A DNA stretch of 49,716 bases from Mesobacillus campisalis (GCF_000986785.1 NZ_LAYY01000033.1:1-49716); one strand, 5' to 3'; counted from the stretch's first letter, positions 15,910-24,437 are shown. Notes: a model not told the origin generated them from the sequence alone. Made by a program: numbers and translations.

Positions 15910-15960
15910 GGAATGTATAAACTTTTGCTTAGCGGGGCATCCTGTAACTGTATTCCCCTT
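15910..15960. repeat. Copy 1 of a ~49-bp repeat (GGCATCCTGTAACTGTATTCCCC)
   Basis: This segment after proC aligns along its length with 17721-17769 (GGCCATCCTGATAGTGTATTCCCC). Both copies are followed by a TCTGCC...GCAGATGCTTCTTTTTTT terminator arm. Confidence 0.6.
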
Positions 15961-15963
15961 TAT

Positions 15964-16000
15964 TGAAAAAGCATCTGCCTCCGTGGCAGATGCTTCTTTT
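15964..16000 (+). terminator. Bidirectional terminator between proC and the CNNM gene
   Basis: GCATCTGCC-TCCGT-GGCAGATGC with AAAAA before and TTCTTTTTTT after. It serves the convergent genes on both sides. Confidence 0.9.
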
Positions 16001-16006
16001 TTTACT

Positions 16007-17284
16007 CTATTCTTCTTCTGTTCCTTCTTCATTCCGCTCAAGCACGACTACCTTGATCCTGCGCACCCGGTGGTTATCTACTTCCTGGACCGAAATCTCA
16101 AGGTTCTCATACATGAACCCTTCTCCCTGCTTTGGAATCCGCTCGAGCGACTCGAAAATCCAGCCTCCCAGGCTGTGCGCGGTCGATTCCGGCATTGGGA
16201 CATTGAACATCTCGGCAAAATCATCAAGATCATACTGGGCATCAAATTCGTAGGTGGTATCACTTAGCTTAGTCATGACATTCACTTTCTCATCATGCTC
16301 ATCCCAAATCTCGCCAACAAGCTCTTCAAGAATATCCTCCAGTGTTATCAGCCCCGATGTTCCGCCAAATTCATCGACGACGATGGCCATATGGCTTTTC
16401 GTTCTTTGCAGTTCAGGCAGCAGCGAGGCAATCCTCATCGACTTCACCACGAACATTGGCTTGCGCAGCAATTTTTCAACCACGATTTCCTTTCCCTGGA
16501 TCAGCTCTGAGAAAAATTCGCGTTCGGATAAAAAGCCAATGATATTATCTATATTTTCTTTATAAACGGGGATTCGCGAAAATCTCTCCGCCAAAAATAC
16601 CTGTTTAATCTCTTCAATCGGCTGACTTACTTCAACGGCAATCATATCCATCCGATGGGTCAGCACTTCGCCGACGGTAATTTCATTAAATTCCAGCGAG
16701 CGGTGGACGAGCTCTCTTTCGTCCTTATTGATGACGCCCTCTTCTTCACTGATATCCACCATTACTTTAATTTCTTCCTCGGTCACGGATGGAGACGCTT
16801 CCTTGTTTTTGGAAAAGGTCCTGGAAACGACATCCTTCAGCTTCGCGAACAGGAAGTTGAATGGTGTCAGCAGTTTCATGAGCAGCAGCAGGATTCCCGA
16901 AATCTTCAGGGAATAGCTTTCCGCGTTTTCCTTCGCAATCGACTTTGGCAAAATCTCACCGAAAATCAGGATCAGGATGGTCATGCCCAGCGTGCTGACC
17001 ACAAGGCCGGTACCTGCGCCAAAAAGACCGGTGAACACACTTGCCGCAATACTTGAAGCCGCAATGTTCACGATATTGTTTCCTATCAAAATGGTAGATA
17101 AAGCGTTGTCGAAATTATCAGAAATGTATAAGGCCTTTTTACTTCCAGGCTTGTTCTCAGTTACATAATTCCGCAGCCTGATTTTATTCACACTTGAAAA
17201 CGCAGTTTCCGCTGATGAAAAGAAAGCAGAAAAAATGATTAGAACAACCAGAAAGATAATTAAACCTATGGGCACTTCAGCCAA
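16007..17284 (-). CDS. CNNM/CorC-type transporter-like protein (DUF21-CBS-CBS-CorC_HlyC)
   Basis: 425 aa, TTG start with GGAG 11 nt upstream. Residues ~1-190 form the DUF21/CNNM membrane domain ([35 protein letters not shown]). Two CBS domains follow (~210-335; [30 protein letters not shown]). The C-terminal CorC_HlyC domain ends [16 protein letters not shown]. Members are annotated as hemolysins, but Bacillus and Staphylococcus homologs (MpfA-type) export or protect against excess Mg2+. A divalent-cation role is thus likely. Confidence 0.88.
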   Translation of the reverse strand: MAEVPIGLIIFLVVLIIFSAFFSSAETAFSSVNKIRLRNYVTENKPGSKKALYISDNFDNALSTILIGNNIVNIAASSIAASVFTGLFGAGTGLVVSTLGMTILILIFGEILPKSIAKENAESYSLKISGILLLLMKLLTPFNFLFAKLKDVVSRTFSKNKEASPSVTEEEIKVMVDISEEEGVINKDERELVHRSLEFNEITVGEVLTHRMDMIAVEVSQPIEEIKQVFLAERFSRIPVYKENIDNIIGFLSEREFFSELIQGKEIVVEKLLRKPMFVVKSMRIASLLPELQRTKSHMAIVVDEFGGTSGLITLEDILEELVGEIWDEHDEKVNVMTKLSDTTYEFDAQYDLDDFAEMFNVPMPESTAHSLGGWIFESLERIPKQGEGFMYENLEISVQEVDNHRVRRIKVVVLERNEEGTEEE

Positions 17285-17410
17285 AAGTATTCACTCTCCA
17301 AAATTAAAATAAATTTACCCTTTTAATTTTACAGATACACCCTTGATAAATCAAATATCAATCATTGAATGCCCTTTTAGCGAGACCCTCAACCCGCATA
17401 AAGACACAAA

Positions 17411-17442
17411 AAAGCATTTGGAGGGATTCCCAAATGCTTTTC
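17411..17442 (-). terminator. Intrinsic terminator of the 35-aa ORF
   Basis: Minus-strand AAAAGCATTTGG-GAATCCCT-CCAAATGCTTTTTT, a perfect 12-bp stem with a T-run, 10 nt past the micro-ORF stop. Confidence 0.88.
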
Positions 17443-17452
17443 TCGTTATCTA

Positions 17453-17560
17453 TTATTGTTCCTCGGAAGTTGCATCGATTAAGTAGTCAAGGTAATCATC
17501 TAGAGCGAATTGATTTTCGTTCACGAAGTCCGTTAATGTTTTTTCTTCCATCATGTTCAT
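17453..17560 (-). CDS. Unrecognised 35-residue acidic peptide
   Basis: ATG at 17560 with a strong SD (GGAGGT, 8 nt spacing) and a dedicated perfect terminator. The peptide begins MNMMEEKTLTDFVNEN and ends DDYLDYLIDATSEEQ. It is acidic, with no Cys, signal peptide or membrane segment. I know no family for it. The combination of SD, short ORF and terminator is that of a genuine small expressed gene rather than chance. It could be a regulatory or modified peptide precursor or a small adaptor protein; nothing adjacent points to processing enzymes or an exporter. Confidence 0.65.
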   Translation of the reverse strand: MNMMEEKTLTDFVNENQFALDDYLDYLIDATSEEQ

Positions 17561-17720
17561 GTTGTTTTACCTCCTATTTTAATCCTGATTTATAATTTGA
17601 TGTGAGATTGAATGATTAATTGTTTTGCTGCTCTTGGTAGCATTATTCCCGTCCTAGCCGTCTTTTACTCCTAAAAGCTATAAAAATATTTTTCCAGTTT
17701 GGTAACAAATATTACAGATT

Positions 17721-17862
17721 GGATGTATGGATCCCCTTTTATCCGGCCATCCTGATAGTGTATTCCCCCTCATCTGAAAGCGAAAGTGCTTTGGCCTATA
17801 GCGCCAGGCATATCCGCTTGACCCTTTAAGCAGTCTGCCTAGTCGCAGATGCTTCTTTTTTT
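17721..17862. repeat. Copy 2 of the proC-downstream repeat with extra insert
   Basis: 17721-17769 matches 15910-15959. After ~60 bp of unrelated sequence comes TCTGCC-TAGTC-GCAGATGCTTCTTTTTTT (17834-17861), matching the proC terminator, so the block looks like a diverged duplicate. The plus-strand hairpin may still terminate transcription. Confidence 0.5.
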
Positions 17863-17910
17863 CTGCCGGAATAATCCGTTTCACCTACTTGCGGGGCTAT
17901 TATTCAGCAA

Positions 17911-17919
17911 TGCTATAAT
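17911..17919 (+). promoter_or_regulatory. Extended -10 promoter of the SE1832 gene
   Basis: TGCTATAAT, an extended -10 with perfect TATAAT, 35 bp before the start codon; the -35 is weak. Confidence 0.5.
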
Positions 17920-17953
17920 GAGAGATATGCCCATAGAAACGAGGAATGGAAGC

Positions 17954-18130
17954 ATGGATAAAAAAGAAATTGAATATCAGATCGCGGAGCTCAAAGCGGA
18001 GTATATCCGGCTGCAGCATGACCTGGAGAAACTGGAATATGTGGATGGGAAACTGTCTCCCCTGGAAAAACAGATTGCCGAGATTGAAACCCAGCTTGGC
18101 GCTCTCAACCAAAAATTGCGGGAGCTTTAG
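17954..18130 (+). CDS. SE1832 family small protein
   Basis: 58 aa from the ATG at 17954 (GAGGAA 7-8 nt upstream). The whole protein is a helical heptad-type coiled coil (KEIEYQIAELKAEYIRLQHD, LEKQIAEIETQLGALNQKLR). Length and pattern match the SE1832 family of Bacilli, whose function is unknown. Cytoplasmic, no cysteines. It is a single-gene unit: own promoter, bidirectional terminator ~100 bp downstream, and a TAATCAAACGTTTGGTTA operator-like palindrome in between. Confidence 0.75.
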   Translation: MDKKEIEYQIAELKAEYIRLQHDLEKLEYVDGKLSPLEKQIAEIETQLGALNQKLREL

Positions 18131-18163
18131 AACATCCTGCCTTTATGGCCAAATAGGACATAC

Positions 18164-18181
18164 TAATCAAACGTTTGGTTA
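18164..18181. promoter_or_regulatory. Operator-like palindrome TAATCAAACGTTTGGTTA
   Basis: An 18-bp palindrome with one mismatch, located after, not before, the SE1832 gene. A perfect copy lies at 32048-32065. It is typical in form of a TetR- or MarR-type site; no regulator is assigned. Confidence 0.4.
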
Positions 18182-18232
18182 AAATGGCCTTAATGGGACA
18201 ACCCTAATTGAAGACGACCTTAAAGTTAATGT

Positions 18233-18267
18233 AAAAACGGCCGGATTTTTTTCGGCCGTTTTTATGC
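18233..18267 (+). terminator. Bidirectional terminator
   Basis: AAAAACGGCCG-GATTTTTTT-CGGCCGTTTTT, a perfect 11-bp stem between SE1832 (+) and the 742-aa surface protein gene (-). Confidence 0.85.
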
Positions 18268-18335
18268 TATTGATATCTTTTTCCTGTTAATTACGGCTGC
18301 TGGCGAACTGTCCTTTCCAGGCGGAACGGACAGCC

Positions 18336-20564
18336 TTATCTTACTTCTTTCACACCCTGTATAAATGCTTTCAGCTGCTCTTTATCCGTCGTATCCAGCC
18401 ATTTTTCCAGCTCTTTTTCCCTGCCGTCCAGGTATAGTTGTATCACTCGACGAAGCTCACTCCGGTAATCCTGGTCTCCCTCTGCTTCAACAGCCATTTT
18501 CCTGATCATGGAGGCCCAGTTTTTCCGTTCACCGCCTAACCAACGCTCAGGATACCTCTCCGCCAAGGCTTCTGCATCATTAAACGAGCTGCCTGCATGG
18601 AGTTCAAGGGCAAGCCAGCTGCCTATGAAACGGTTGCCCGCATCAAGCTCCATCGCCTCTTGAAACGCTTCCCGCGCTTCTTCCTGTTTCCCTTGCTTCA
18701 TCAGCACGGCAGCATGGTAGCCTGCTCCATACTCGGAAGGCACCTTCTCCCTTTCGAGGTATTTTTCGTACCAGTGTTGGTAGTTCTCCCAATCCCTCCT
18801 TTCCGCGTAATAGCTTGCCATATCAAAGGCATCATCAGGGGAAGTGGAGATTTCCGCCCATTGTTTCTGGTAGTTCTCTGAAGCTGCACTTCCCTTCATT
18901 TCTTTCTCCCATCCCTTGAGGCGCGAAAGCATCCTTAAGCTATGGGCGTCTTTGTTTTTTTCATAGCTTTCTTGGTATGCTTTGTATGCTTCGGGGATTT
19001 TTTTATTCAGGAAGAGCTGATCAGCTGCGCTCATTTCCCTTTCCTTCAGGTAAAAAAAAGGCAGGTTCCCCAGTGTTTTTTCATCAAGGCGGTAGCCGTT
19101 GCTCTGGGTAATCATCTCGCCCTCTGGATCGAAGGCCTTTACTGACCATGAAAATCGATTTTCTGTATTGGTAAACGCCAGGATCGATACCGGATCCACA
19201 GTCGACCAGCTGTCCCCCTCGAACGTCATGCCAACCGTCTTATCATACAGCTGTTCGATCGGAACAGTAAGCTCCGTTCCCTTTACCCGATTTTTAAACG
19301 GCGAACTGATCGATCCGTTCTCAACATCGACTCCCAGGTGAAGTTCATAATACGCCGCCCCTTCTACCTCTTCCCAAGCAAAAGTGACCTCATCCGCTGA
19401 AATTTCAGTTTGGTTTACAGGAGATCTCAGCTCAATCAGTGGATGAAGGACGATTTCTACCCGTTCGACTGTGCTTCCGTCCAAATCAATCCACGGGTCC
19501 GCCGGAATTGGATAGGCCCAGCCGTCAATCTGGCCAAAGGTTAGTCCAAGGTAAATCTGATAGCTCCCCGGCAGCACTCCGGTAAATTCAAACTGGCCGT
19601 TCCCGTCGGTGAGCAGCTGGTAAGGCTCTTCCTCCCCTACGCTGTAATGGATGCTATCCTCTTCCCGCAGGAACACCCCCGCCCCTGACACCGGAGTTCC
19701 ATCGCTCCTCACAATTCTTCCTTTTACGCCCGAAAGGCCTGTTCCTCCACTCTCCAGCGCCTGCCCGAGTTGATTCTGTAAAGATTGGAGCCTGGAAAGG
19801 ATGACGGGCTCCCCTTCCATATCACCGGAAACCTCCTGCTTTTCCTTTTCCATTTGGGCTTTGATTTCTTCTAGTGCACCTGCAATCAGCTTCTCTGCCT
19901 CCTCCATTCTTTCTTCCCGGATCAGGATTTCTCCTTCCAGCGCAGCAACATTGCCCTTTAGGTCGCTTTGCTCTTTTTCTGCCTGAATCTTAAGCTCATT
20001 CAAAAGCTCCCGTGCAGCCGTAAAGTCATTCTGCCGGATGAACAGCTCTGCTCTTTCCAGCTCGAGCTCATGCTGATGCCACGATTGCTGGCTCTTCTCC
20101 ATCCGCTCTATTCCCTGCACTAACACGGCATCGGCTGCCTCCATTTTTCCTTTCCCTTGATAGTATTGCGAAAGTTGGCGCGCTGCATTGACGAGATAGC
20201 CGTCTGCCGGCCCTTCTTCCAGATATTTTTTTAAATACGGAAGCCGCTCTTCGAGGGAAAACCTCGCATCTTCGGAATAGTGGGAGACCTGGGTCGATGA
20301 GGGACCGACGTACACATCGAACCTGCCATGACCGCCATCTTCAATCATCCGCTGCCTGATGATGTCCCACTTTTGCTCGCTCATTACGTTTCCCTCGAGG
20401 GACTGGAGGATTTTCTGTTTGCCTGCCGCATTTCCTGCTGCAAGCTGCTTCTCCCCCGCATAGAGCTCGATTTGGGGGATGATAAAAAAGATGGTCAGCG
20501 GAAGCAGGACAATCAGGCTTAATAGCGCCGCTCCAAGATGCTTTATTTTCACTTTAATTTTCAT
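18336..20564 (-). CDS. Membrane-anchored TPR / carboxypeptidase-regulatory-like protein
   Basis: 742 aa from the ATG at 20564, overlapping the preceding gene by 11 nt. One N-terminal membrane anchor (~8-30, LGAALLSLIVLLPLTIFFII) leaves the rest outside. In order: TPR-like helices (~85-200), a charged helical segment (~200-265), a carboxypeptidase regulatory/CnaB-like beta domain (~280-345; VKGRIVRSDGTPVSGAGVFL, TDGNGQFEFTGVLPGSYQIY), an Ig/FnIII-like part (VTFAWEEVEGAAYYELHLG), and C-terminal TPRs (~490-700). No enzyme motif is seen. It is third in an operon with an ECF sigma factor and an anti-sigma-like protein, so it is probably their main target or a sensor/surface effector. Confidence 0.8.
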   Translation of the reverse strand: MKIKVKIKHLGAALLSLIVLLPLTIFFIIPQIELYAGEKQLAAGNAAGKQKILQSLEGNVMSEQKWDIIRQRMIEDGGHGRFDVYVGPSSTQVSHYSEDARFSLEERLPYLKKYLEEGPADGYLVNAARQLSQYYQGKGKMEAADAVLVQGIERMEKSQQSWHQHELELERAELFIRQNDFTAARELLNELKIQAEKEQSDLKGNVAALEGEILIREERMEEAEKLIAGALEEIKAQMEKEKQEVSGDMEGEPVILSRLQSLQNQLGQALESGGTGLSGVKGRIVRSDGTPVSGAGVFLREEDSIHYSVGEEEPYQLLTDGNGQFEFTGVLPGSYQIYLGLTFGQIDGWAYPIPADPWIDLDGSTVERVEIVLHPLIELRSPVNQTEISADEVTFAWEEVEGAAYYELHLGVDVENGSISSPFKNRVKGTELTVPIEQLYDKTVGMTFEGDSWSTVDPVSILAFTNTENRFSWSVKAFDPEGEMITQSNGYRLDEKTLGNLPFFYLKEREMSAADQLFLNKKIPEAYKAYQESYEKNKDAHSLRMLSRLKGWEKEMKGSAASENYQKQWAEISTSPDDAFDMASYYAERRDWENYQHWYEKYLEREKVPSEYGAGYHAAVLMKQGKQEEAREAFQEAMELDAGNRFIGSWLALELHAGSSFNDAEALAERYPERWLGGERKNWASMIRKMAVEAEGDQDYRSELRRVIQLYLDGREKELEKWLDTTDKEQLKAFIQGVKEVR

Positions 20565-20877
20565 TCTTTCCCGCCGCCTTTTCATAAAGGTCTTTCCAGT
20601 AGGTGTTGCCGCCCGCCTCGATCAGCTCGCGCTCCGCATAGCCGTCTGGCTGCTTTTCATCAGGAATCATGTCCTTGATTCCCCAGGAGAAGAAAAGAGC
20701 CACGACAATGCCTGCGGACAACAGCGGAATTTCCACTTCCTTATTCAGCAGAGCCGAAAGCCTTTGCGGGAAGGAAGGGCGTCGCGCCTTTTTCATCACT
20801 TCCTCCTGCAGCGAGAATTTCACACTTTGCAGCTCCTTATCGAGCTGTTTTTTTAATCTTTCCTTCCCCACTTTCAT
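20554..20877 (-). CDS. Anti-sigma-like single-pass membrane protein
   Basis: 107 aa. A basic cytoplasmic N-terminal part (~1-50, LKKQLDKELQSVKFSLQEEV), one membrane helix (~52-70, LLSAGIVVALFFSWGI), and a short external tail. It overlaps the ECF sigma gene by 41 nt and the following gene by 11 nt. Position directly after the sigma factor and this topology are those of an anti-sigma factor, though no zinc HxxxCxxC motif is present and I do not recognise a named family. Function inferred from context. Confidence 0.7.
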   Translation of the reverse strand: MKVGKERLKKQLDKELQSVKFSLQEEVMKKARRPSFPQRLSALLNKEVEIPLLSAGIVVALFFSWGIKDMIPDEKQPDGYAERELIEAGGNTYWKDLYEKAAGKNEN

Positions 20878-21412
20878 CTCCCCCTCTCATCAAGATCTCT
20901 TTTAATAAGGAACGTCCTCGCGAAAGCCGTGCCTTCACGGTATTTTCATTCACATTCAGCTGCTCGCTGATTTCACTGATTTTCATTTCATTAAAATAAA
21001 ATAGAATGATGGCTTCACGATATTTATAGTTGAGTTCCTGTATGGCGCTTGATAAATGCTGGTTCTCGGCCAGCAAAAGCAGCGACTCCTCCGGCCCCCG
21101 GTGGAGGTCATCCTCCCGGAAACGCTCAACCAGATCAAAAGAGAGGAAAACATGCTTCCAGTTCCGCTTTCTCATTTGAGCCCTGCATCTGTTTACAAGG
21201 ATGGCCGTCATCCAGCTTTTCACTTTATCATCATCTTCCAGCTGGTTGATTTTTTCGTAAGCCGTGATAAAGGCATCCTGGACGGCCTCTTCTGCTGCTT
21301 GCCGGTCTTTCAGCAATAAGACTGCCGTGCGAAGCAAATAATCCCCATACAGCTGCATCAGCTCGCTTAGAGCAGACTCCTGTTTTTCTTTTAGTCTCTG
21401 GACCAAACCCAT
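20837..21412 (-). CDS. ECF RNA polymerase sigma factor
   Basis: 191 aa. Sigma-2 region ~5-75 (ALSELMQLYGDYLLRTAVLL, AAEEAVQDAFITAYEKI) and sigma-4 region ~120-180 (ELNYKYREAIILFYFNEM, ISEISEQLNVNENTVKARLS). No sigma-1.1 or sigma-3 region. It should direct transcription of an envelope-related regulon and be held by the downstream membrane protein. A GCAAC-N16-GCATCTA element upstream looks like its own target promoter. First gene of a three-gene overlapping operon. Confidence 0.9.
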   Translation of the reverse strand: MGLVQRLKEKQESALSELMQLYGDYLLRTAVLLLKDRQAAEEAVQDAFITAYEKINQLEDDDKVKSWMTAILVNRCRAQMRKRNWKHVFLSFDLVERFREDDLHRGPEESLLLLAENQHLSSAIQELNYKYREAIILFYFNEMKISEISEQLNVNENTVKARLSRGRSLLKEILMRGGDESGEGKIKKTAR

Positions 21413-21446
21413 GCTCGCGGTCCCCCTCTCCCTCGCCCCTTCAACA

Positions 21447-21478
21447 GAATAGATGCTCTGGTGTTGGAAAAAGTTGCA
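21447..21478 (-). promoter_or_regulatory. Putative autoregulated ECF promoter
   Basis: Minus strand: TGCAACTTTTTCC (-35-like AAC motif), 16-bp spacer from GCAAC, then GCATCTATTC (-10-like), ~35 bp before the sigma start codon. The AAC-type -35 and the spacing are those of ECF promoters rather than sigma-A. Confidence 0.5.
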
Positions 21479-21561
21479 TAAAATTATCTATTTTTATTAA
21501 AACAGAAATTGATGTTGGATTGTGGGGGGAAATTAGTTGGGGATTATGGGGGAGGGCGCAG

Positions 21562-22112
21562 AGGGGGTGGCGTCAGTGACCGAAAGTTGTGTTTTCATGA
21601 AAAAAAGGGCACTGAGAGGTGGCGTCAGTGACCGAAAGTTGTGTTTTCATGAAAAAAAGGGCACTGAGAGGTGGCGTCAGTGACCGAAACTTGCTCTCGC
21701 ACGAAAAAACGGGCACTGACAGGCACCCTCAGTGCCCAAAGTTTGCTCCCCCTCGAAAAAATGGGCACTGACAGATCCCATCAATGCCCGAAACTCACGC
21801 CCTCATGAAAAAATGGGCACTGACAGACCCCCTCAGTACCCAAAACACGCTCCCCCTCGAAAAAACAGGCACTGACAGCAAGCATCAGTACCCAAAACTC
21901 GCTCCCCCTCGAAAAAACGGCCACTGACAGACCCCCTCAGTACCCAAAACACGTTCCCCCTCGAAAAAATGGGCACTGACAGACCACCTCAGTACCCAAA
22001 ACCCGCTCCCTCTCGAAAAAACGGGCACTGACAGGAAGCCTCAGTACCCAAAACTCGCATCCCCACGGAAAAACGGCCACTGATAGACCCCGTCAATGCC
22101 CAAACTGGCGCC
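21562..22112. repeat. Tandem array A, 52-bp period, ~10 units (CACTGA/TCAGT family)
   Basis: Units contain TCAGTGCCC/TCAGTACCC, a variable ~15 nt, CCCCTCGAAAAAA and GGGCACTGAC. Adjacent units form GGGCACTGA-(loop)-TCAGTRCCC inverted repeats. The first units (phase GTGGCGTCAGTG at 21567, 21619, 21671) are almost identical, showing recent duplication; later ones diverge. No coding potential. It fills the gap between the DUF202 gene and the ECF operon. Confidence 0.9.
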
Positions 22113-22174
22113 CTTCTCCCAAAAAAGACCTTGAAGGGGAGCAAGCCGCCCCTTAAACCCGAAAACTCAAGCAG

Positions 22175-22558
22175 CTAAATAATAATGAAATAAACAGCGA
22201 ACATCAAAGAGATGAAAGCAATGAAAACACTGAGTGTAATGATGTATTTTTTCGAGGCAGTGAAGGTTTGCTTATTAATGGTATTGATTTTTTTCAAATA
22301 GACGACGGTGGCCAGGATAATAGTGATGATACCCAGGCCGACGGAAGACAATCCAATGATGGTCGCAAGCAGGTCGCCTGCGGGCGAAAGTGTCTGCCGC
22401 ATTGTGTAGTGAAGGTTCGTCACCAAAAATCCTACTCCAATAATGGCGATTGCCGTGCGGATCCAGGCTAGAAAGGTTCGTTCATTGGCGAGATGCTGCT
22501 GAATGTATTTGGACTCTTCCGTCGGTGCAGCACGCTCTTCCCCTTTGTCCTTGTTCAT
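22175..22558 (-). CDS. DUF202 (YidH-like) small membrane protein
   Basis: 127 aa from the ATG at 22558 (GGAG, 7 nt spacing). Signature YIQQHLANERTFLAWIRTAI then three membrane segments (~50-70, 85-105, 108-127). DUF202 proteins are small inner membrane proteins of unknown function; some fuse to VTC polyphosphate components in eukaryotes. Monocistronic. The tail runs into the repeat array with no clear terminator. Confidence 0.85.
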   Translation of the reverse strand: MNKDKGEERAAPTEESKYIQQHLANERTFLAWIRTAIAIIGVGFLVTNLHYTMRQTLSPAGDLLATIIGLSSVGLGIITIILATVVYLKKINTINKQTFTASKKYIITLSVFIAFISLMFAVYFIII

Positions 22559-22723
22559 CCAATCTCTCCTTTTCTCCTTGATCTTCAATCTTACTTTATC
22601 CCGAAAAAGGTCCATGCAACCATTCCCGGAAGTTGATGAATAACAGCCCGTCACCTTGATGCATTACCGGATGCAGAAAGGAAAAACGGACATACTAACA
22701 GCTGAAGAAAGGAGCGAATAAAC

Positions 22724-23017
22724 GTGGATACTAATTTGGACGCACTGCTGGAGCGCAAGCCGGAGTTCAGCAGCCACGAAGAAGCGAGAACATGGTTCAA
22801 AGAACATCTTCAGGAATAGTTTCAGCTGAGGAGCAGTGATGAGATAAACGGAAAGCGGGTGTATTTTTACCACATCATCAAAAACCCTGAAGTTTATGAA
22901 CGGTATATGGAAAGCTTCGCAAGCCCCGTAAAACATGAAATCACCAGCATGGAGCCTTTTGAAAGCTACACAACACTTGAGATCAGTGAAGACGGAGGAG
23001 TCAGCGTTTCCCTCTAA
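22724..23017 (+). pseudogene. Small conserved-looking gene interrupted by one in-frame TAG
   Basis: GTG at 22724 with AGGAG 9 nt upstream. 98 codons to the TAA at 23017, with a single amber stop at codon 32 (22817-22819) and no frameshift. N part: MDTNLDALLERKPEFSSHEE ... WFKEHLQE. C part: FQLRSSDEINGKRVYFYHII, then PEVYERYMESF and a C-terminal acidic end SEDGGVSVSL. The reading on both sides is protein-like and continuous. I do not recognise the family. Either a fresh nonsense mutation, a sequencing error, or readthrough/suppression. Confidence 0.7.
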
Positions 23018-23067
23018 AATCCCAGTGGTCAAGCGCAGAAGAGCACATACCCGCTATTCCGCTTTTT

Positions 23068-23682
23068 CTATTCAGCAAGCCTGTAGATTAAAAACCTCTC
23101 AAAAGGATCCCGTTCGGAGAGTCCAGGCAGCAAAATTTCCTCCATTAATTCAAACGGCGTCTGGTTTTCCAGGAAAAACATATAGTCCTCTGAGCCATAA
23201 TACAAAACCAGTTCAATCTTCCGTCTCCTCTTCTCCGCAGACTTAAGGATATTGCCAATGATCTTCATAAAAATTTGGATGGTAAATGGATTAAAGAAAT
23301 AAAATACATTGTCTTCTGTTTTAATAGGATAGTCTTCGGCGAGGCAGCAGCAAAACTCCAAACCCGCTGCTTTTTTTGTATTCCTTTGGTAGCTTCTTAG
23401 ATTTTCAATGGCTTCCTGATAAAACCTCTCGTTCATCTCAACACCCACAATCGATGCTCCATGAAAATAATGGATAAAAAAATTCACTCTGCCCTTCCCG
23501 CAGCCAAAATCGACAATACGGTCGGAACTGTGCACCTCATATTGTTTGAACAATTCCTCCAGCGCACCATATGGAGTCGGTTCATAAGGGTGATAATGCA
23601 AAGAACCTTCATTATCCCTCTGTCCTTTGCCTGTCCTGATATTCAGCAATTTATCATAGTAAAATTCCTTTATGTCTTTCAT
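23068..23682 (-). CDS. Class I SAM-dependent methyltransferase
   Basis: 204 aa from the ATG at 23682 (GGGAG, 7 nt). SAM-binding motif I is VDFGCGKGRVNFFIHY; motif II has VGVEMNERFYQEAIENL; FNPFTIQIFMKII follows. The N-terminal YEPTPYGALEELFKQY is typical of a Bacilli subgroup of uncharacterised methyltransferases. The substrate is unknown. Convergent with the broken small gene at 22.7 kb. Confidence 0.82.
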   Translation of the reverse strand: MKDIKEFYYDKLLNIRTGKGQRDNEGSLHYHPYEPTPYGALEELFKQYEVHSSDRIVDFGCGKGRVNFFIHYFHGASIVGVEMNERFYQEAIENLRSYQRNTKKAAGLEFCCCLAEDYPIKTEDNVFYFFNPFTIQIFMKIIGNILKSAEKRRRKIELVLYYGSEDYMFFLENQTPFELMEEILLPGLSERDPFERFLIYRLAE

Positions 23683-23783
23683 TGATGCACTCCCAGTCTT
23701 GTTCCAATATCGACTCAAACTTGTCCCCAAAAATCAGCCAAGGTAAGATAAATCTATAGGTTTTCATTTAAAGGGGGATTCCA

Positions 23784-24260
23784 ATGGCCACAGTATATGA
23801 TTTTAAGGTAAAAACAGCAAATGGCAGTGAAAAATCTTTAAGCGATTATGAAGGCAAGGTGCTCCTGGTCGTCAATACCGCCAGCAAATGCGGCCTGACT
23901 CCACAGTTCAAGGGGCTTCAGGAGCTGTATGAAAAATACAGGGACCAGGGCCTCGAGATTTTAGGTTTCCCCTGCGACCAGTTCAACAACCAGGAGTTCG
24001 CCAACATCGAGGAGACCACCCAGTTTTGCCAGGCAAACTATGGAGTCAGTTTCCCTATTTTCGCCAAAGTGGACGTCAACGGCGTTTCCACCGAGCCGCT
24101 TTTCAAGTTTTTAAAAGAACAGAAAAACGGGCTCTTATCTCCAAGAATCAAATGGAATTTCACTAAATTCCTCATCGACAAAAATGGTTCTGTAGTGGGA
24201 CGCTATGCCCCGACTACCGAGCCTTCCAAACTAGAAGAGGAACTCGTTAAGCTGCTTTAA
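23784..24260 (+). CDS. Glutathione peroxidase family (thiol peroxidase)
   Basis: 158 aa, AAGGGGG SD. Peroxidatic Cys in [16 protein letters not shown], conserved Gln in [10 protein letters not shown], and WNFTKFLID carrying the Trp/Asn of the catalytic tetrad. The selenocysteine position is Cys, as usual in bacteria. It likely reduces hydrogen and lipid peroxides using thioredoxin or bacillithiol in Firmicutes rather than glutathione. Single-gene unit with a strong terminator. Confidence 0.92.
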   Translation: MATVYDFKVKTANGSEKSLSDYEGKVLLVVNTASKCGLTPQFKGLQELYEKYRDQGLEILGFPCDQFNNQEFANIEETTQFCQANYGVSFPIFAKVDVNGVSTEPLFKFLKEQKNGLLSPRIKWNFTKFLIDKNGSVVGRYAPTTEPSKLEEELVKLL

Positions 24261-24271
24261 CTCAATAATAA

Positions 24272-24314
24272 TGGCGCCGCCAGGGGTTTCACCCAACCCG
24301 GCGGCTCTTTTTTT
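24272..24314 (+). terminator. Intrinsic terminator of the peroxidase gene
   Basis: GCCGCC-AGGGGTTTCACCCAACCC-GGCGGCTCTTTTTTT, just after the stop. Confidence 0.85.
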
Positions 24315-24437
24315 GCCCTCGTTCCCACCGCACGCTTTTGTAACCTTCCTACCATCTCCATTGTACTAATTATGGCCATTCCCTTGTTTACCTTTTAGGC
24401 AGTATGATTCAATTTTAATTAGAAAATTAAGAATCGT

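Noticed and set aside
17678-17884. 68-codon minus-strand frame over the second copy of the proC-downstream repeat
   Set aside because: No SD; similarity to the frame at 15796-16041 is explained by the shared non-coding repeat.
21562-22112. Considered as a CRISPR array
   Set aside because: Units are contiguous 52-bp repeats with diverging internal parts and no constant repeat/unique spacer pattern; no cas genes nearby.
22664-23032. 122-codon minus-strand frame opposite the amber-interrupted gene
   Set aside because: Ser/Cys/Phe-rich antisense shadow without SD; the plus strand has the SD and protein-like sequence.
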